In this document: positions 4,449 through 8,069 of the stretch, piece after piece
Layout: every line of letters starts with the position of its first letter
How positions within the stretch are numbered: the first letter of the stretch is position 1
NCBI GenBank assembly: GCA_028703735.1
Contig: JAQVMI010000075.1
Coordinates: forward strand, 1-8,069
Reading direction: 5' to 3'
Origin: Candidatus Cloacimonadota bacterium
GTDB taxonomy: Bacteria > Cloacimonadota > Cloacimonadia > Cloacimonadales > Cloacimonadaceae
DNA length: 8,069 nt
Notes under the pieces: generated by a model
Told to the model about the DNA's origin: nothing
The model's input: only the letters and a program-made list of their open reading frames with translations
Databases searched by the model: none
Position numbers and translations under genes: made by a program

Positions 4449-7400
4449 TTACACAAGTGTTTCGAGCTTTACTATCTGTTTATCAACCCGGAAATCCTGC
4501 AAAGCCTTAATTTTTTGTAGTGCTATGCCATAGTGTTCCAGCTGAAATTGATCGTACACATCTCCGCTTTTGTAATCCACAATCATAGCTTTCTTGGATA
4601 CAGTATTCAGCATCAGGCGATCTATTCTAAGCAAACCCTCTGTGCCTTTAAGCTCCATTTCTGTATAGATTAAGTTCCATTCAGGGGCAAATAACCAGCT
4701 ATTTCTATCGCATTCATTGCGGCAGTTTTGCATCACTATCTGGATAGTTACTACCGGAAGTATTGAACCATACTTAGCCAAACACCTGCGTAGCGCATAG
4801 TTATGTTCATTGGGTTCGTTGCGGATTATGAAGCTAAGGTAGTAATGTGCCAAATCCCCCAGTAAATTAGCTTGTTGCTCTAACCACACTTTTTTCCAGT
4901 TTACACCTGTGTTGGTTTCCATTATCTGCATGTCATTCAGTGCAGGATAGGTAGATTGAGGCATATTAGCCAAAAGGGTTTTGTAATTTGGCACAAGGTT
5001 ACTGCCAATATTAGCGGAATTATCTGTAGGGGATGTAGTTTGGGCAGCATTTACAGTAATAATTTCTCCCCTAAATTCGCTTTGCATCAGCCGAATACCT
5101 CTGCTATCCTCTGGTTTATCGGCAAAATAATCCACACAAGCATTGCATAGCATGGCTGGAAGGCTTTTTTCCAGTTTGGATAGATAGTATTCACTCCAAG
5201 TATCCTTGCTTTCGTAGCAAAAATAGAGGTGTAGCTTGCTTTCTGCTCTGGTAAGGGCTACATACAGATTATTCATCTCCTCCAATAGTTCCCGCTTTTT
5301 CTCTGTATCCCATAAGTATCTATAACTGGAAGCCTTTAGAATTTTTGGATAGTGATAACTAATACCAAAATCACTAATTTGGTGATAGTCCTGTCCTGCA
5401 TATTGCACTGCCCAGGATAATCTGGTTCCATCTTCCCTATGCTGGGAACTAAGGTTGTAAAACACGAATACACGCTTGAACTGTAAACCCTTAGATTTAT
5501 GAATAGTAAGTAATTGAAGTGAATCCTCCGCCGAAACAGCAGCTTGTTTATTGTCCTCTGAGGCAGCGTTTTCTTGTAAATATTGCAGGAAATCTGGTAT
5601 GGTTGCCAGTTTGGAGCTTTCATTTATCTCCCAATCTGTTATTAAGCTAAGGAATTTATGCAAATTCAGGTAGTCTCTTTCGGATTTATCCTTTCCTGTT
5701 AAGCACAATTCTACTATCTGACGACATGCCAAAACAGGTGAAATACTTTTATGCGCTTCTGCAAGGTTTAGCAATGTATTAAGCCATGGACACAAGCTTG
5801 TATCAAAGTGAAGTAATGAATTGCCCTCGTTACTTCCTTTTCCGGAAGCATTTGCAGAAGCGATGATATCTAATATCGTCTTTAACTGCCTGGTGTTAAT
5901 TCGCAGGTAGTCCGAACGTAAAAATCCCAGCAAATTGCTATAATCACCCCAAGCTACAAAACGCAGCCAATCTAACAATGGGCTAACCAAAGGATGCAAA
6001 ATAAGGGCAAGATCGGGCTGATAGAGGCTTACTATTCCATTTTCATCCAAAGCTTGCTGCACCTGCTGCAATTCTGAACCCTTGCGGCATAAAATTGCAA
6101 TACTACCTGAAGGATCTTCCTTTATAGCTGGAACCACCATGCGTAACACAAAATCTGCATAAATCTCGTGAGAGCGCATTAAACCCGGCACTGTTTTGCT
6201 GTAGTTACGCAAACAGAATTCCACTTCGGTTTCCGGTTCCAAACCCGCATTCGCACTGGAAACCTCCTGATAACTCCAGTTCATGGAATTCTGGTTTAGA
6301 TAGCTGTGAATTTCCGGTGCTTTAAACAGTCTGTTAATAAAGCTCATCAGGCTAAATCCGCAACGCCAGCATTCTTTTAGATGCAAGGGTGTTACTTCTC
6401 CCAAACTGGGGAAAATCTTGGTGAGATTTAGCAGCAGTTCCCTCTCACCTCCTCTCCAGCCAAAGATAGATTGCTTTTCGTCTCCCACCACAATTAACCC
6501 GCCAAAGGGTTTGGAACCCTCACCGGACGTTATTTCCTCTATTATTGGTTTAAGAATATTGAATTGAATAAGTGAGGTATCCTGAAATTCATCTATCAAT
6601 AGAAAACGGGTTCGATGGCTAAGAAACTGATAAAATTCTGTAGCCGAAACTTCGCTTTGAGGATCTAAAAAAGGTGGATCATCGCTAAACAAAGCTTCGA
6701 AACTGAACCAGGAAATATCGTCATAAGTCATGTTTTTATAGCGGTAGATAAGGCGATCGTATTCCTGCAAAATTATCTTCCAAAGCTCTATAATCTCTTT
6801 TTGTTCTGGAAGATACAGCTTAATCATCAGATAATCTGCCAGATTTTGCAAAGCTTTTTGTTTTGCTTCGGTAAGCGTTTCTGTTTCTGCTACATATTTG
6901 CTGCTGCGAATTTTATTGCCGTTCCAAGGTGATTTTGCCTCCAGGGTATTCAGCAATTTCTCGCTTAAGTGAGGATTATCAGGAATCTGTTCTAAAGCTT
7001 GCATCAAGGCTGCAATGGTAAAATTTGTAAAGGGGAACAAGCTCTTAAACTCGGCATTGAAATAATCCTCCAAAGGATACTTCTGTTGTGATTGCCAGAT
7101 GCCATGAACAGTATTAAGCAAAGTTGCCATAGCCGCGCAGAAGTTTTGTCTATAGTTATTATCTTCATTCCCGCTTAATCTGGATAGTGATGGCACACCC
7201 TTGCTTTCGGCATTATTTGATGCTTGCAAACGTTGGGTAATCATATAAAACAGCCAGCGTTGCCTTATTAAAGAGGCAAAGAACTTAGAATAATCATCCA
7301 AAGAACGGCTAACCTTTCTGCTTAGTAATTTATTAAGCCGATTCCGGAATTCAGGCTGCATAAGATGGCTCATTAAAAAGGGCATACGTTTTTCAATTGC

Positions 7401-7847
7401 CTGAGTATCGATCTCGAAAGTTTCGATATTCCTTAAAGGGCGCACAATGTTTCGGAAAATATTCCCGATGTAGGCATCAATTGTCATCACCTGTAAACGG
7501 CTTTGATCGCAGCTTATCTCGCGATTCGCACTTAGCAACATGTTTTTTTCTTCCAGGCTAAGATCATCAGAGGATTCCGGTACCAGTTTCCGAAGATTTT
7601 GTATCAGCTTCTTCCTGTTTTCCTTTAGCGCTTCATGGGTTGAAAGTAGCAGCTCCAAATGTGCCAGAATTCTATCCCGAATCTCGGCAGTTGCTTTACG
7701 GGTGAAGGTTAAAGCAAGGATGTTATCTATGGAAAAACCAGGCATCCGGTAGTATTGCAGCAGCAAAGCTATGTATTCCAAAGAAAGTCTGTAGGTTTTG
7801 CCTGTTCCTGCACTGGCGCATATTATACGATGGCATTGGTTAGTCAT
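4449..7847 (-). CDS. addA: AddA/RecB-like UvrD-family helicase-nuclease
   Basis: Probable ATP-dependent helicase-nuclease subunit that processes double-strand breaks for recombination and degrades linear DNA. Helicase motifs: Walker A ASAGTGKT (11-18), motif Ia LALTFTRKATAEIRDRI (44-60), TID (122-124), Walker B LLIDEFQD (416-423), motif III QSIFGWRG (459-466), motif IV around R495, motif V TIHKSKGLQFKRVFV (781-795), motif VI YVALTRAES (862-870). The C-terminal RecB-type nuclease also looks intact: GDLAH (997-1001), ID (1075-1076), VDYKSG (1090-1095) and QLEHY (1102-1106). This combination and the 1132-aa length fit AddA. Motif IV has Cys493 where Asn is common. The ATG is supported by AGGAGG 6 nt upstream. 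The start overlaps the preceding gene by 8 nt. A RecB-type name is equally possible without the partner subunit. The gene symbol is by family resemblance. Confidence 0.9.
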   Translation of the reverse strand: MTNQCHRIICASAGTGKTYRLSLEYIALLLQYYRMPGFSIDNILALTFTRKATAEIRDRILAHLELLLSTHEALKENRKKLIQNLRKLVPESSDDLSLEEKNMLLSANREISCDQSRLQVMTIDAYIGNIFRNIVRPLRNIETFEIDTQAIEKRMPFLMSHLMQPEFRNRLNKLLSRKVSRSLDDYSKFFASLIRQRWLFYMITQRLQASNNAESKGVPSLSRLSGNEDNNYRQNFCAAMATLLNTVHGIWQSQQKYPLEDYFNAEFKSLFPFTNFTIAALMQALEQIPDNPHLSEKLLNTLEAKSPWNGNKIRSSKYVAETETLTEAKQKALQNLADYLMIKLYLPEQKEIIELWKIILQEYDRLIYRYKNMTYDDISWFSFEALFSDDPPFLDPQSEVSATEFYQFLSHRTRFLLIDEFQDTSLIQFNILKPIIEEITSGEGSKPFGGLIVVGDEKQSIFGWRGGERELLLNLTKIFPSLGEVTPLHLKECWRCGFSLMSFINRLFKAPEIHSYLNQNSMNWSYQEVSSANAGLEPETEVEFCLRNYSKTVPGLMRSHEIYADFVLRMVVPAIKEDPSGSIAILCRKGSELQQVQQALDENGIVSLYQPDLALILHPLVSPLLDWLRFVAWGDYSNLLGFLRSDYLRINTRQLKTILDIIASANASGKGSNEGNSLLHFDTSLCPWLNTLLNLAEAHKSISPVLACRQIVELCLTGKDKSERDYLNLHKFLSLITDWEINESSKLATIPDFLQYLQENAASEDNKQAAVSAEDSLQLLTIHKSKGLQFKRVFVFYNLSSQHREDGTRLSWAVQYAGQDYHQISDFGISYHYPKILKASSYRYLWDTEKKRELLEEMNNLYVALTRAESKLHLYFCYESKDTWSEYYLSKLEKSLPAMLCNACVDYFADKPEDSRGIRLMQSEFRGEIITVNAAQTTSPTDNSANIGSNLVPNYKTLLANMPQSTYPALNDMQIMETNTGVNWKKVWLEQQANLLGDLAHYYLSFIIRNEPNEHNYALRRCLAKYGSILPVVTIQIVMQNCRNECDRNSWLFAPEWNLIYTEMELKGTEGLLRIDRLMLNTVSKKAMIVDYKSGDVYDQFQLEHYGIALQKIKALQDFRVDKQIVKLETLV

Positions 7848-8069
7848 TGCTCTCCTCCTTTGCTTTGGTGTACAAATCTGCCCGGGTTATGTTTCTTAGC
7901 CTCAAACGGTCGATAGATTTTTTCCCCATCTGAAACCCGACTAATAAGCAATCGTTAAGCTCAGCAAAGAGGGCGGATTTCAGCTTTTCGCGCTTATCCG
8001 CTGTTATCTTATCTGCAGGTTTCAGGGGATCCAGTATATTCCAGAAAAGTGAGGTTATACTCTCGGCAG
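7840..8069 (-). CDS. C-terminal end of an unidentified gene upstream of the helicase-nuclease
   Basis: An open frame enters from the right edge (first full codon at 8067) and gives 75 residues before TAA at 7840-7842. The tail is helical-looking and charged: SLFWNILDPLKPADK, then KREKLKSALFAELNDCLLVG, KKSIDRLRLRNITRADLY, ending KAKEESND. The other two minus-strand frames have stops in this stretch. Its stop overlaps the downstream ATG by 8 nt, so the two genes form an operon. In many Bacteroidota-type genomes an AddB-like PD-(D/E)XK nuclease gene sits next to this kind of helicase, so AddB is the contextual guess. The visible tail has no nuclease or cysteine-cluster motif and does not confirm that. 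The N-terminal part lies outside the window. Confidence 0.75.
   Translation of the reverse strand, partial: AESITSLFWNILDPLKPADKITADKREKLKSALFAELNDCLLVGFQMGKKSIDRLRLRNITRADLYTKAKEESND
7852..7860 (-). promoter_or_regulatory. Strong Shine-Dalgarno of the helicase-nuclease gene
   Basis: Read on the minus strand, AAGGAGGAG ends a few bases before the ATG; the GGAGG core (7854-7858) is 6 nt from the start codon. It lies inside the last codons of the upstream gene, so the second gene can recruit ribosomes itself and may also be translationally coupled. Confidence 0.75.

Noticed and set aside
4449..7847. Iron-sulfur cluster in the helicase-nuclease (Cys901, Cys904, Cys1042, Cys1046)
   Set aside because: The spacing does not match the known AddB/AdnAB arrangement of one distant Cys and three clustered after the nuclease motifs.

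Overview
The window is a chromosomal segment from a Gram-negative bacterium. A SusC-like/TonB-type receptor with an N-terminal carboxypeptidase-regulatory-like domain, followed by a DUF4249-like lipoprotein, points to the Fibrobacteres-Chlorobi-Bacteroidetes group in the broad sense (Bacteroidota or a relative such as Cloacimonadota). The phylum is an inference; no rRNA or other phylogenetic marker is present.

Layout. Positions 66-3307 (+ strand) form a two-gene operon: a 772-aa TonB-dependent outer-membrane receptor and a 309-aa lipoprotein that overlaps it by 7 nt. A strong hairpin with a T-rich tail (3368-3418) ends this operon. Positions 4449-8069 (- strand) form a second operon: the end of an unidentified gene (7840-8069, cut by the window edge), overlapping by 8 nt a 1132-aa AddA/RecB-like helicase-nuclease with complete helicase and nuclease motifs. 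The two operons converge.

The roughly 1.14 kb between the converging genes holds no convincing gene. It contains three short tandem CACGA motifs, then a compound repeat array (about 3498-4280) made of two imperfect ~390-bp tandem copies. Each copy has a purine-rich arm, a 46-nt core and two ~130-150-bp pyrimidine-rich units. Purine arms and pyrimidine arms are reverse complements of each other, giving perfect inverted repeats of 32 and 24 nt. A small GC-richer hairpin (4337-4356) and a degraded array remnant (4368-4435) follow.

Functionally, the + operon probably takes up or binds an unknown substrate at the outer membrane. The - operon probably repairs double-strand breaks and degrades linear DNA. 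Nothing links the two operons beyond adjacency. The most unusual item is the intergenic repeat array; no new enzymatic or defence system is evident in the window.
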